Shown: positions 1 to 9,590 of the stretch, piece after piece
Layout of the letters: every line of letters begins with the position of its first letter
How positions within the stretch are numbered: the stretch's first letter is position 1
Source of the DNA: Leptolyngbyaceae cyanobacterium
Lineage (GTDB): Bacteria; Cyanobacteriota; Cyanobacteriia; Cyanobacteriales; Aerosakkonemataceae
DNA: 64,000 bases
Direction of reading: 5' to 3'
Assembly (NCBI GenBank): GCA_036703985.1
Contig: DATNQN010000097.1
Location: 62,001-126,000 of the forward strand
Translations under genes and position numbers: made by a program
The notes under the pieces: generated by a model
Databases searched by the model: none
Seen by the model: the letters and a program-made list of their open reading frames with translations, nothing else
Told to the model about the DNA's origin: nothing

Positions 1-1071
1 CATAAGTTCCCCTCCCCTTTTGCCCATTGCTTTTGCGGCTATGGGGTGGTCTAAAATCCCAGTCATGGCCTGAGAAAGTTCCTCCACATTGCCCAACTTA
101 ACGAGTAAACCGCAATCTCCTTCCAATAAATCCTTGATACCCCGAATCTCAGTACCGATAACTGGAACTTCCAAGCACAAAGACTCCATCACGCTCCTGG
201 GTAGCCCCTCCTGTTCCGAAACCAGTACCGTTGCTACCGAAGCCTTTATCAAAGTCGGAATGTCCCGCCGAAAACCTAAAAAATGGACTCTCTCTGCCAC
301 ACCCAGCGCAGCGGCTAACTGCTGCATTTCCGGCATCAGTGGGCCAGAGCCAGCAAAAGCTAGGTGGGCTTCAGGTCTAGCTACTTTCGCAAATGCCTGT
401 AAAACGTCGCGATGGCGCTTCCGGGGAATGAACTCCGCAATTGATAAAAACAGAGGCGTTTCCGGTGCCAGTCCCAGTTCTTTTAGTGCCTGCACTACGA
501 CAGCATCAGAAATAGCATTGCGGTTGTATTGTTGAAGATCTACGCCAATTCCCGGCATATAGCGGACTTTTTTGGCTGGAACGATACCGTAGTGCTTGGC
601 GGCAGCTTCATCCTCGTGATTTATCGTCACTATGTAATCAGTCCATCGCCCTGCTAACTTTTCCAGAGTTAAAAAGATCGCGTTTTTCAGGGGATTTTCC
701 CCATTGTAGAAGTTAAAGCCGTGAGCCGTGTAGATAATTTTTGGCTTTTGGTATTTTTTCAAATTTTTCAGGGCGTACCGAGTGACAAAACCTGCAACTG
801 CTATATGAACGTGAACGATATCATAGCCTTCCCGAAGTACGATTTCCCGGATTTTTGCCGGAGCAACTAAGAGATTTCGGGGATGATAAGGGCTGCGGGA
901 AAATTCTATATCCCAAAGACGATCGAAAACCTTTGCACATTCAGCACAAGCTGAAACACCGTGAGCCATTGCATCTACTCGCCATCCTCGTGTGCGAAAA
1001 CGATCGGCAAAAGGAAGCAAGAAAGCACTGAGGGCATTGGGAACAGCAGTCACGATTAACAGTTTTTTCAT
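1..1071 (-). CDS. GT4-type glycosyltransferase, C-terminus cut by window edge
   Basis: The reading frame opens at ATG 1071 and runs 357 codons to base 1 without a stop, so the 3' end lies outside the window. The N-terminus (MKKLLIVTAVPNALSAFLLP) begins a Rossmann fold. YDIVHVHIAVAGF and IYTAHGFNFYNGE are typical of the N-terminal half of GT-B enzymes. The C-terminal half has the E-x7-E nucleotide-sugar site in SEQEGLPRSVMESL. The family moves a sugar from an NDP-sugar to a lipid-linked acceptor on the cytoplasmic face of the membrane. It is the last gene visible in the leftward polysaccharide operon, 30 bp after the preceding glycosyltransferase. Family assignment is firm; donor and acceptor cannot be told. 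Confidence 0.85.
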   Translation of the reverse strand, partial: MKKLLIVTAVPNALSAFLLPFADRFRTRGWRVDAMAHGVSACAECAKVFDRLWDIEFSRSPYHPRNLLVAPAKIREIVLREGYDIVHVHIAVAGFVTRYALKNLKKYQKPKIIYTAHGFNFYNGENPLKNAIFLTLEKLAGRWTDYIVTINHEDEAAAKHYGIVPAKKVRYMPGIGVDLQQYNRNAISDAVVVQALKELGLAPETPLFLSIAEFIPRKRHRDVLQAFAKVARPEAHLAFAGSGPLMPEMQQLAAALGVAERVHFLGFRRDIPTLIKASVATVLVSEQEGLPRSVMESLCLEVPVIGTEIRGIKDLLEGDCGLLVKLGNVEELSQAMTGILDHPIAAKAMGKRGGELM

Positions 1072-1101
1072 TCAGATCTCCAGCAAAACTCATGAAAATT
1101 G

Positions 1102-2355
1102 CTAGTATCTTTGTTTGAGCCAAGCTTTGGTTGTATCGCGGACATAGCGGTAAAATGCCATTCTGCGATCGCGCAACACCTCCTCCCTGTAATCTTTTGC
1201 TTTTGATAAATTCCGAGCCGACATCCGAGCCATGCGTTCTGGGTGACTCGCTACCTCGCGAATTTTTTTCGCTAGAGCCGCCACATTACCAGGTGGCACC
1301 AGATCTTCCGGCGGTAACAATTCGGGAATACCTCCCACAGTCGAGCCAATGCAAGGAAGCGCCCGTGCCATCGCCTCAATCATCGCTCGCGGCAAGCCTT
1401 CTTGATGGGATGGCAGGACAAACAGATCTGCCCGATCCAACTGAGTTCGCACCGCCTCCCCCGCAGGCAAGTTACCCAGGAAAAAAACGCGATCGCTCAA
1501 ATTCAACTTTGCAGCTTGCGCTTCCAGTTCCTCTCGGTGTTTGCCATCTCCCACCAGCACTAACTGGAGGTCTAATCCCGCTTGTACGCAGACGGCAACA
1601 GCATCAATCAGCACATCTGGAGCCTTATAAAGTTGATCCAGCGTACCTACGGTAATTAAAGTTAGAGGGTGCATTACTTGCTTAAGCGAACGAGGAAAAG
1701 GCAAGAAAGCTAGATCCGGCAACTCCACGCTGGAATAGTGCGTTGAAAAAGCATCATTTGCTGGGGGATAGCGCTGTTGCAAGGCGCGTTCGGTAACGTA
1801 AGCAGCAGCACAAGCGCGATCGCACTGCTTTTGCAATCGATGGGTGAACATCCAGCGGAAGAAAGCTCTCAAAGGATGTTTCACAGAACCAGGGGCAAAA
1901 ACATCGTAGGGATCGGCTACAACTTCCACACCGTAGGGATGCTGAGTTTGACGCAGCACGGGTTCGAGATCGTTAGCCAATTGGGAACCAACGCGCAAAA
2001 TCACCGCATCAGTTCGATTTAAAGCATTTCTGACTGCCTGTTTTACTTGCCTTGCCCGGAAAAGATACTCAAGTGGCCCGGTGTAGTCCGGCACTGGCGC
2101 AAATGTTACCCCCTCGCCGTCAGCCCGTTTCCAGTCAGGAGGAATTTCCCTCACTTTGCCCATCCGCGCCACAACTTTTACCCGATCGAAAACATCCAGG
2201 TAACGCAACCAAAATGAATAGGGGAACATTGTCTGCGTCCACACTGCGCGATCGGGAGTCTGCAAAAAGTGATGCTCGAGTACAACGATTACATCCATTT
2301 TCGTTTTACTTTTTTGGAGACTTTTCTGCCTGTTAGCTGTTTCAGTTATTAGCAT
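1102..2355 (-). CDS. GT4-type glycosyltransferase of the polysaccharide operon
   Basis: This 417-residue GT-B fold enzyme has the C-terminal donor site HQEGLPRAMIEAMA (E-x7-E) and the usual LVGDGKHREELEAQA and VFFLGNLP segments that precede it. It probably adds one sugar of the exopolysaccharide repeat unit in the cytoplasm. The start at 2355 is supported by AAGGAAGG about five bases upstream; an internal Met at 2298 (MDVIVVLEHH) fits the beginning of the Rossmann fold but has no such ribosome site. It lies 11 bp after the CapK-like gene and 30 bp before the next glycosyltransferase, so one transcript is likely. Sugar specificity is unknown. Confidence 0.88.
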   Translation of the reverse strand: MLITETANRQKSLQKSKTKMDVIVVLEHHFLQTPDRAVWTQTMFPYSFWLRYLDVFDRVKVVARMGKVREIPPDWKRADGEGVTFAPVPDYTGPLEYLFRARQVKQAVRNALNRTDAVILRVGSQLANDLEPVLRQTQHPYGVEVVADPYDVFAPGSVKHPLRAFFRWMFTHRLQKQCDRACAAAYVTERALQQRYPPANDAFSTHYSSVELPDLAFLPFPRSLKQVMHPLTLITVGTLDQLYKAPDVLIDAVAVCVQAGLDLQLVLVGDGKHREELEAQAAKLNLSDRVFFLGNLPAGEAVRTQLDRADLFVLPSHQEGLPRAMIEAMARALPCIGSTVGGIPELLPPEDLVPPGNVAALAKKIREVASHPERMARMSARNLSKAKDYREEVLRDRRMAFYRYVRDTTKAWLKQRY

Positions 2356-2366
2356 TTTTACCTTCC

Positions 2367-3749
2367 TTAAAGCTTCATTGTGTTTGCAGAATCAGCAACA
2401 GGATCTTCAAAATCAACAATGACGGCGCTAAACTTAGCTCTCGAACCTTGACGAGGAATGGAGGAAAGATATTTAAATTCAATCTGAACGTTTGTCTGCA
2501 AACGTTTAATTAGCTGCTCGCGAATTAACCTTTCTAAATACTCGTTTTCAACTGAATCTGCTTCAAATTTGACAATATTACAGATAAATTTTTCGTAATC
2601 GATCTGGACGATCTGACTTTCTTTAACACCAGGAAGGTCTTTAAGAATACTGTAACCTAGCATTCCAATCCTACGCCCATCCCTAGTTTTCACTAGGTTC
2701 TCTAACCTTCCCTCAACTTGAGCAATAATCGGCCATTTCAACCCACAAGAACAGTTTGAGGCATAACCTGTAGATATTGCAGCATCTCCTAGTTCGTAAC
2801 GAATCAAAGGCATACTTTTTCGCAGCAGTCCAGTGACGACAACCCTTCCTAGCTTGCCTTCTTTTACGGGTCGATCGTATTTGTCTAGGATCTCGACAAT
2901 ACCCACTAGTGGATTGATGTGCATTTGTCCTTCTGGACACTCCACAGCTAAATGACAGCATTCTTGTGAAGAGTAATAGTTAAAAACTTTCCGGCAAATT
3001 GAATTTTCAATATCAGCACGCCAATCAGGTTGTAGGGTTTCGGAAGTGACAACAGCTACGCATCGATCTTTTGATAGAAAAGTGCGATCGCCTAACAGAA
3101 TAGCTAATTGATGAACCGCTGAAGCGTAACCCCTGATTAGTTGTGGTTTCAGGTTGTTAATTAACTGAATAATTCGGTCGCGATTGCAGGAGTTTAATGA
3201 GTAAATAGATAAAGCAACATTGCCAAATAAGAGATCGCGCCAGAATAGCTCTTCATTATTAGGTGAAGGGGTCATAAATCCGGTCAGGTAAAGCGAGCGC
3301 GGATAGCGAGTTCCACAAATGCGAAGAAAAAATTCTTCATTAATTGCTTGAAACAATCCTTTTTCCCCAAGAGTTTCTGACAAACGTAGCGGAGTTCCAC
3401 TCGTACCACTAGTCGTATGAAACATTGTTAATGGTAACAATGGAGAAGGCCAAAAATCACTATTGTTTGCTCGCAGCGTTTGTTTCAAAAGAACTGGAAA
3501 CTGAGAAAGAATTTCTAAAACATTGTCATATCTAGAAGAAAGCACGGGATAATCATTGAGATTTTTTTGGTAAAACGGAATTCGATTTCTGGCGAATTCG
3601 TAAAGTGATTTAAAAGCAGCCGCTTGGTAATTCCAAAATTCATCAGTAGACATCTGCCAAGCATTTCGCACCAGGGAACGATTTGGCAACCCTGCCAAAC
3701 TTTTAATTATGGTGTTAAGTTCAATTTTGGTGGCTTTCCAGTTACTCAT
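2367..3749 (-). CDS. CapK/phenylacetate-CoA ligase-like adenylate-forming enzyme
   Basis: The 460-residue protein carries the ATP-binding loop FHTTSGTSGTPLRLS at about residues 110-124 and the later adenylation motifs YYSSQECCHLA and PLIRYELGDA seen in the phenylacetate-CoA ligase/CapK family. Members adenylate a carboxylate. In capsule and exopolysaccharide clusters they are thought to activate a small acid that is then attached to the sugar chain, but substrates are rarely known. Cysteines near 316-318 (NCSCGLKWP) resemble the metal-binding CxC region of some relatives. It is embedded between the beta-helix gene and a glycosyltransferase, 11 bp from the latter. Family is clear; a role as a glycan decoration enzyme is inferred from position. 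Confidence 0.82.
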   Translation of the reverse strand: MSNWKATKIELNTIIKSLAGLPNRSLVRNAWQMSTDEFWNYQAAAFKSLYEFARNRIPFYQKNLNDYPVLSSRYDNVLEILSQFPVLLKQTLRANNSDFWPSPLLPLTMFHTTSGTSGTPLRLSETLGEKGLFQAINEEFFLRICGTRYPRSLYLTGFMTPSPNNEELFWRDLLFGNVALSIYSLNSCNRDRIIQLINNLKPQLIRGYASAVHQLAILLGDRTFLSKDRCVAVVTSETLQPDWRADIENSICRKVFNYYSSQECCHLAVECPEGQMHINPLVGIVEILDKYDRPVKEGKLGRVVVTGLLRKSMPLIRYELGDAAISTGYASNCSCGLKWPIIAQVEGRLENLVKTRDGRRIGMLGYSILKDLPGVKESQIVQIDYEKFICNIVKFEADSVENEYLERLIREQLIKRLQTNVQIEFKYLSSIPRQGSRAKFSAVIVDFEDPVADSANTMKL

Positions 3750-3794
3750 AAGCTTATCCAGGTCGATCGAGTTGCAAATAAAGTATCTAAGGTG

Positions 3795-5336
3795 CTAATC
3801 GAAAGCATTACGCATACCAGATTTAGGGCGAAAAATTTCAAGCACGGCACCGTTTGCTATCTGTAATGAATTTTCCTTAACTTCGCAGTTAGCAACACAA
3901 TCAGCATAGCTGACTATCCCAGCCGTCATCGTGTTGATTTTCTGGTTATCGATTAGAAAATTACTGTTAATTTGAACATCTTCAAATAATCCTCCTAGAA
4001 TAACGGCTGACCGATAATCTTTGTGGAAAGGTCTCTGACTTTGACCGGGATTTATAATAGTATTTTGTAAAATTCTACCTGCCTTGATTGGCATAACAAT
4101 ATACAAACCTGATGCTAAAGAATTTTCAATAGTATTATTGAAGATATAAATATTTTCACTATTTATCTTGGGAGCGGCATATCTCCAAAAACTTATTCCA
4201 CTGGCTAGATTGTCACTTGAACCACTCACACCACGGAAGTTAGTAAAACGGATTCTGTTACCAACAATATACAGATTTTTAATGGGAGCATCTGAATTAG
4301 ATTCCAATCCAATTCCTATACTAGGGCTATCTCCCCACAAATTACGCCATCCATTAATATCCAAACTAATTTCATTATTAATAATTCTGGAATCGCTCAG
4401 TCCTGGTTTTGATGTTTTTACCGGGTAAAAATATGACCATAATGTAATCCCAGTATAAGCATTTTTAATCAGATTATTCGTCACGATTTGTCGTTCCGAA
4501 CTCCTGGCATAACCAGTCACATATATCCCGTTAGTGTAACCGGAAATTGTATTCCCGGTGACAAGATAATCATCTCCGTGGGTTTCAATAGCTGTTCTTG
4601 CCCCCTTAGTTCCCGGTCCATTTCTTGAAGAAAAAGAGTTATTAGAGATTTGGATACGCTGACCCTGTGCGTAAACAGTGGAGTGATCGTAATCGATGAT
4701 ATCTCCGCCAATCAAATCAAAAATATTATTTTTGATTTGAATATCAGATACAGCTTCTCCATTAGTAGTAACGGTGTCTGTACTACTGTGGTTTGTAAAT
4801 CTACACCTCTCTATGTGAATTCCTGAACCCACATAAATCCGAAGTGCAAATCTTCTTTTTTCATTATCAAAGTCTGCTAGAGCTTTAATAGGATTTTTTT
4901 TGGCATTGCCATCAATTGCTAAATCGTACATAGCAAAACCAGATAAATCCGAAGCAAAGGCTTCTCCAGCCATTATAGCTGCATAATTTCCTTGATAATC
5001 AGCTAGCTTAATAATACTCTTTTGATACCCAGCCCCTTGCAGTTTGATTTTGCCGTAAATTGTAATCGCACGCGATGTAGAAGGGTCAATACTTACCTTA
5101 TAAGTACCGCTTGGCAAGAAAACTATTCCTCCTCCAGTACGCGAAACTTTATTAATAGCTGCTTGAATCGCTTTTGTATCATCTTTGTGACCATCTCCTA
5201 CCGCCCCAAAATCCTTGACTGAAGTCTTTTCAATTTCTTTATTTGGCAATGATTTTAAAACTATTGGCACAACAAAACAGGAAGTAACAGAGAATAATAG
5301 AAGGATTTTGATTGTTATGAATTCTAGTAAACTCAT
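3795..5336 (-). CDS. Secreted right-handed beta-helix protein, pectate-lyase-3 type
   Basis: The protein has 513 residues. Residues 8-30 form a hydrophobic signal or anchor. VKDFGAVGDGHKDDTKAIQ at about 40-58 is the hallmark start of the Pectate_lyase_3 superfamily. After GGGIVFLPSGTYKV come many short strands rich in N, G and I (NNIFDLIGGD, NNSFSSRNG, GNTISGYTNG, NNLIKNAY, NNTIENSLASG), the turns of a parallel beta-helix. Proteins of this kind in polysaccharide operons act as lyases, hydrolases or epimerases on the polymer outside the cytoplasm. The catalytic residues cannot be assigned by eye. A fair SD (GCGGGG) precedes ATG 5336. It may trim or release the exopolysaccharide made by this operon. 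Confidence 0.82.
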   Translation of the reverse strand: MSLLEFITIKILLLFSVTSCFVVPIVLKSLPNKEIEKTSVKDFGAVGDGHKDDTKAIQAAINKVSRTGGGIVFLPSGTYKVSIDPSTSRAITIYGKIKLQGAGYQKSIIKLADYQGNYAAIMAGEAFASDLSGFAMYDLAIDGNAKKNPIKALADFDNEKRRFALRIYVGSGIHIERCRFTNHSSTDTVTTNGEAVSDIQIKNNIFDLIGGDIIDYDHSTVYAQGQRIQISNNSFSSRNGPGTKGARTAIETHGDDYLVTGNTISGYTNGIYVTGYARSSERQIVTNNLIKNAYTGITLWSYFYPVKTSKPGLSDSRIINNEISLDINGWRNLWGDSPSIGIGLESNSDAPIKNLYIVGNRIRFTNFRGVSGSSDNLASGISFWRYAAPKINSENIYIFNNTIENSLASGLYIVMPIKAGRILQNTIINPGQSQRPFHKDYRSAVILGGLFEDVQINSNFLIDNQKINTMTAGIVSYADCVANCEVKENSLQIANGAVLEIFRPKSGMRNAFD

Positions 5337-5419
5337 TTATATAACCCCGCAATTTTTATAGATAAAAGTATTTGTTTTCAAAAAGGATAAGCCAGTAAAA
5401 GACATGGTTAAATTAAAAT

Positions 5420-6886
5420 TCATTTTGATGAAGTATTGTATTTAGAAAGTATGATTTGTACGCATAAATATGGCAACAGAGAAAACCAGACTAAAGGACG
5501 AATTTGAAGAGCGGAGTCAGCACGAGCATAAAAGAGAAAAAATGAGATGAAACTGGCAAGCATTGCCATTCTTTGTGGTTCCTTTGAACTCACTGCCCAT
5601 AACCTTAGCTTTCCTAATAGAAAACCAATAAGTCCCACAACAATTGGTGTTCCGAACCAACCAAAATTTAAATAAGCTTCGGCAATAAATGAAAACCCAT
5701 AACTGAATCCTCTGTCTGCTGCCCACGGATTGATTTGCTGAACTAACCAAGAAGTGGGAGTCCCGTGAGCAACAGTCGGGTGAATTTTCCAGAATAAATT
5801 GGGCATTAAGGTTAATAGCGCATATAAGTAATCAGATCCATTGTGGAAATTTATACTGCTAGGAACCAAATACATGGTATATGCGATCGTACTCATAGAA
5901 AAACCTGCTTCCGATATAAAAGTTACGAGAGGATTCTCCATAGTTGAAAACATATCGATTAGAAAATCGATCGAAAACCGGTCTTGCCCAGTTATATTTC
6001 TAGTCATTGCAATGATGGGAGAAACAATGGCCATCACGAACAGACCTACACTCAACAATATCAACATAGGGAGCCGAGCAATTTTGTAATGCCATAACCA
6101 GGCAAAGTTAATTAGTGGTATAATTGCTGCATTTCTTAAACCCAAGAAAAAATAAAAAGTTACATGGGTAGCGATAGCTCCTAATGCAAGAATTTTTCCG
6201 TAAAATCTTTTCTGACTTCCAGCTAGGAGAAAAAGAGATGCGGGAATAATAAAAATAGACAATATTCGAGCTGCTGCCGCTAAGCCTGTTGGAGTTTCTG
6301 TTTGATAAAGTCCAGCATAGCCAGAAGATATAACGATTGAAATGTAGTTTTTCATGTGAAGAAGAGTTGGAAAAAAAGATATTGCAAGCAAACTTAATCC
6401 AACCCAATAAGTAGCTTTGTCATTGTAAAAAATTGATTTTGTCTCCGAATCAGATGGTGAGGTAGTCGTTTTAGCTCCTCCGAAACTGAGCAAAGCACCG
6501 AGATGAAGCGCTGCTAAACTCAGCATAACGATAAACAGTGTCTCCAACAGTAGCTCGGAAGAAAATCTATCGTTTAAAAAGCCATCTTTGTTAAGGTTGA
6601 AAATTTCTAAAACGGCCTGTCCTGCGTTGAATAAGCAGGTTGCAATTAAGAAGAGAATATAAGGATCGAAAAGATTCTTAGCAACGATATACCAAGACCA
6701 AAACGACCAAATAATCAATCCCAATAGGCCGCAACAGACTGGATAAATTGCTAAGTTTGGTTGGAAATAAGATTGCTCATCATTTATATAGATAATTAAG
6801 CCAATGATGATATGAAATTGAATAATTGTGATGATGCTTGTTCTGTCCAGAGCAAAGCGCACAATCTTGGATTTATTGATTGGCAT
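5420..6886 (-). CDS. Wzy-like O-antigen/exopolysaccharide polymerase
   Basis: This is a 488-residue integral membrane protein with roughly ten or more hydrophobic helices, for example IITIIQFHIIIGLIIYI, AIYPVCCGLLGLIIWSF, LPMLILLSVGLFVMAIVSP and FGTPIVVGLIGFLLG. There is a longer extracytoplasmic loop near the C-terminal third (about 330-400). This topology and its place beside a Wzx flippase and glycosyltransferases fit the Wzy polymerases, which join flipped repeat units at the periplasmic face. Wzy proteins have little sequence identity, so the call rests on topology and context. Its start overlaps the end of the upstream glycosyltransferase by 14 bp, so translational coupling is likely. 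Confidence 0.75.
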   Translation of the reverse strand: MPINKSKIVRFALDRTSIITIIQFHIIIGLIIYINDEQSYFQPNLAIYPVCCGLLGLIIWSFWSWYIVAKNLFDPYILFLIATCLFNAGQAVLEIFNLNKDGFLNDRFSSELLLETLFIVMLSLAALHLGALLSFGGAKTTTSPSDSETKSIFYNDKATYWVGLSLLAISFFPTLLHMKNYISIVISSGYAGLYQTETPTGLAAAARILSIFIIPASLFLLAGSQKRFYGKILALGAIATHVTFYFFLGLRNAAIIPLINFAWLWHYKIARLPMLILLSVGLFVMAIVSPIIAMTRNITGQDRFSIDFLIDMFSTMENPLVTFISEAGFSMSTIAYTMYLVPSSINFHNGSDYLYALLTLMPNLFWKIHPTVAHGTPTSWLVQQINPWAADRGFSYGFSFIAEAYLNFGWFGTPIVVGLIGFLLGKLRLWAVSSKEPQRMAMLASFISFFLFYARADSALQIRPLVWFSLLPYLCVQIILSKYNTSSK

Positions 6887-8063
6887 AAGTTTTCGTCAGT
6901 AAATCTACACTGTGGGCTATGTTAAATTGGCTGTTTTCGATGACTGCTAGAGCATCAGATTGGCTGATGCTTGAGGGAATTTTTTTTGCTGCCAAAATTG
7001 CCTCTGCCCATACGGAAGCTGGTTGTGATAAGGATAACCACTGTACTAATGGTTTCACCAGAGCTACCTCCTGTGTAATGGTGTCAGATAAGATAAAGGG
7101 AAGACCTGCGGCTTGCGCTTCAATCCCGACGACTGGTAATCCTTCAAACAGTGATGGCAAAACGAATACATTCATAACGCCTCGCATCAGTCGTGGGATA
7201 TCAGGACGGCTCCCGGCGAAGATAACTCGATCGCCCAGATTCATCTGCAAGACTTTTTGCTCTATCTCCGATCGCAAAGATCCCTCACCTAGCAGTAACA
7301 AGCGTATGTTTGGTTCTCGTTTGGCAACTTCCACGGCAATTTCTAGCAGAAACTCATGATTCTTTTGTTTGGCAAATCTTCCAACGTGACCGATGACAAA
7401 GGCATCTGCTGGAATATCCAAATCGGCGCGAATGGCAATCGGATCGATCGGATCTCGAAAAGCTGTCAGGTCAATACCGTAGTAAAGTACTTGCCAACGA
7501 GGATCGCTTTCCCAGTTAGTACCAAACAAAGCTGCAACTGCTGAGCGAGAGCACCCCAAACCAAGGGTTGCATAATCATCAATCCAATGTTTGGTTACGG
7601 TAAAATACAAGCGCCGATAGAATCCGGCTTCCGCCTGGGACACAGAGCTATCGACGTGACTGTGGGCAATGCGGACAGGTACGCCAGCTTGCTTTGCCAA
7701 GCGCAGAACATAGCCGCTGAAGAGATGGGGGTGGCTGTGAACGATGTCGTATGGGCCATACTCCCGTAAGATTCGCTTGAAGTTGGCAGCATAACTCCAA
7801 GGATTCCAGCGATTCAGCGGACAGGGGATAATTTGACTACCCAAAGTGCGGATCTCTTCATCGTAATCTCCTGGTTTAGTTGTCAGAACCAGGAAGTCTA
7901 TGAGGAACCGATCGCGATCGATATGTCGCAAAACGTGCATTAACCAGGTTTCAATTCCACCCCGCACCATTCCTCCAATTACATGAAGAATGCGGATTGG
8001 GCGATCGGGTGATGAGTATTGCCGATCCGGTTTTAATATGGCTGTTGAGTTTGTGCCGTACAT
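6873..8063 (-). CDS. GT4-type glycosyltransferase
   Basis: The frame is open from a TTG at 8084, but ATG 8063 (MYGTNSTAIL) has GGGGAGA six bases upstream and is taken as the start, giving 396 residues. IRILHVIGGMVRGGIETWL is the classic N-terminal signature of GT4 enzymes of the EpsF/CapM kind. YDIVHSHPHLFSGYVL follows, and the donor site is LPSLFEGLPVVGIEAQA (E-x7-E). The enzyme should add a sugar to the lipid-linked repeat unit in the cytoplasm. It overlaps the downstream polymerase gene by 14 bp. The 171 bp between it and the flippase gene hold only a weak small ORF. Confidence 0.9.
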   Translation of the reverse strand: MYGTNSTAILKPDRQYSSPDRPIRILHVIGGMVRGGIETWLMHVLRHIDRDRFLIDFLVLTTKPGDYDEEIRTLGSQIIPCPLNRWNPWSYAANFKRILREYGPYDIVHSHPHLFSGYVLRLAKQAGVPVRIAHSHVDSSVSQAEAGFYRRLYFTVTKHWIDDYATLGLGCSRSAVAALFGTNWESDPRWQVLYYGIDLTAFRDPIDPIAIRADLDIPADAFVIGHVGRFAKQKNHEFLLEIAVEVAKREPNIRLLLLGEGSLRSEIEQKVLQMNLGDRVIFAGSRPDIPRLMRGVMNVFVLPSLFEGLPVVGIEAQAAGLPFILSDTITQEVALVKPLVQWLSLSQPASVWAEAILAAKKIPSSISQSDALAVIENSQFNIAHSVDLLTKTYANQ

Positions 8064-8234
8064 ATTTTCTCCCCACTCCATCAATCACGAATATTCACCG
8101 CTGCATGGAAATTCGGAGCGAGCATATATTTAGTGCTATTTGGCACGTTTTTTGGTGCGATACTGTTCTTAAATACCGCATTCAGCCTGACAGCAAAGAT
8201 CGTTGCTAAACCAGCTAGTGACAAATGGAACCAA

Positions 8235-9542
8235 TTAAGTTTCCATTTCCCCAGCTTGGGGAATTTTATGCAGGGCATAAAAGATCGCTCCTAAGCTAAA
8301 AACTGTTTGGACAATAGCGGCCAGAATCAGTGCTAGTGCCGCCCCAGATAATCCCAGAGAAGGAATTAACCAAAGACTGGCGATCGCAGAAGTAGCTGTC
8401 ACCCCAATAAACAAAGGAATTTGAATCAAGAAATACCGAGCGGCGGTGATTCCATAACCCAAGAAAGAAGCTACATAACCGATCCCAGCCGCCACCATCA
8501 CTTGAACAAACAAATCTTTTTGCTGGGCATACTCAGGTCGATAGATAATAGTCAATAATTCCCGACCTGCAACCTGTGCGATCGAAACAGCCACTACACC
8601 GATCGCTCCACCAATCCCCACTAACTCGATCAGCAGCGTGCGGAAAGCCTGACTATTTCCCATCGCGTAGTATTTCGCTAATCGCGGACTGGCTGACTGC
8701 CCTAAAGCAAGGATCACCATGTTCCCGGCTACCATTAGGTAAGCCAAGGCAGCAAAAATCCCCAGTTCCCTTTCCCCTAAATAGGATTGGATAAAGTATC
8801 GCGGGATGTTGCTGTTCAAAGAAATCAACATCATCACTACACCCAAAGGCAAGCTCAAGCAAGTGAGTTGACCCAAGATTTTTAGGTTCCAGCGCGGGTG
8901 TAACGGATTTCGGGAAATAGTAGTGCTTTTGTGCTGACTTGTTACCGAAGGGCTAGTTTTCAGCAACAAAGCACCACTACGAATGTCATAACTAAATAAG
9001 ACGATCGCCCACGCGATCGCTAATCCCACACTTCCCCACAGCACGCTCCCCCTACAGTAGACCCCAATACCTAATAGTAAAAGTGACAAAGGGCCTTTAA
9101 TCATCATCGAAATGGCGATGCGATCCATCCGTTCATGCTGCTGGATGAGTCCGTAAAATACATCGCTAATCGACTCAAATCCCTTAGCCAAACCGATAAT
9201 TAGAATCACCAGCGAAGTCTGCCAACGGTATCCAGATGCGATCGTAATTCCTACAATCACCAAAAACCCCAACATCGTTGCGATCGATCTCAAACCCAAA
9301 TAATCGCCAAACAGATACTTTTGTTTGGCATCAGTCGCCTGCACAGCACGTAATTGGAGATTGGTAAACATAATAACCGGTGCCGTCACTGCTAAACCCA
9401 GAGTAAACTGACCGACCATTTCAGGAGAGCCTAGTTTAGCTAGTACGACCAACATTCCCCATTGACAAGCTGCATAAACAGTATTGCCAATAAATGTCCA
9501 GGAGAAATTCCGGCGCAATGTTAGTGGTTCGATCTTTTCCAT
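8235..9542 (-). CDS. Wzx-type polysaccharide flippase
   Basis: The 435-residue protein has about 12 hydrophobic segments spread over its whole length, with the N-terminal pattern RRNFSWTFIGNTVYAACQW followed by GMLVVLAKLGSPEMVGQFTLGLAVTAPVIM, which is characteristic of the polysaccharide transporter (PST, MOP superfamily) group. Wzx proteins move undecaprenyl-linked repeat units across the cytoplasmic membrane for Wzy polymerisation. It follows the dehydratase-EAL gene after about 50 bp and precedes the glycosyltransferases. The long loop near residues 195-215 (HKSTTISRNPLHPRW) is polar and probably cytoplasmic. No clear SD is seen before ATG 9542. Confidence 0.87.
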   Translation of the reverse strand: MEKIEPLTLRRNFSWTFIGNTVYAACQWGMLVVLAKLGSPEMVGQFTLGLAVTAPVIMFTNLQLRAVQATDAKQKYLFGDYLGLRSIATMLGFLVIVGITIASGYRWQTSLVILIIGLAKGFESISDVFYGLIQQHERMDRIAISMMIKGPLSLLLLGIGVYCRGSVLWGSVGLAIAWAIVLFSYDIRSGALLLKTSPSVTSQHKSTTISRNPLHPRWNLKILGQLTCLSLPLGVVMMLISLNSNIPRYFIQSYLGERELGIFAALAYLMVAGNMVILALGQSASPRLAKYYAMGNSQAFRTLLIELVGIGGAIGVVAVSIAQVAGRELLTIIYRPEYAQQKDLFVQVMVAAGIGYVASFLGYGITAARYFLIQIPLFIGVTATSAIASLWLIPSLGLSGAALALILAAIVQTVFSLGAIFYALHKIPQAGEMET

Positions 9543-9590
9543 TGGTTAATTTGCTGATTAGAATCACTCGATGTAATGGCGTTTTTCCGA

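Noticed and set aside
8081-8278. 65-codon minus-strand ORF between the flippase and glycosyltransferase genes, ending in a TGATG overlap
   Set aside because: It overlaps the flippase by 44 bp and has no family pattern. The glycosyltransferase has a better start with its own ribosome site at 8063, so coupling to this ORF is not needed.
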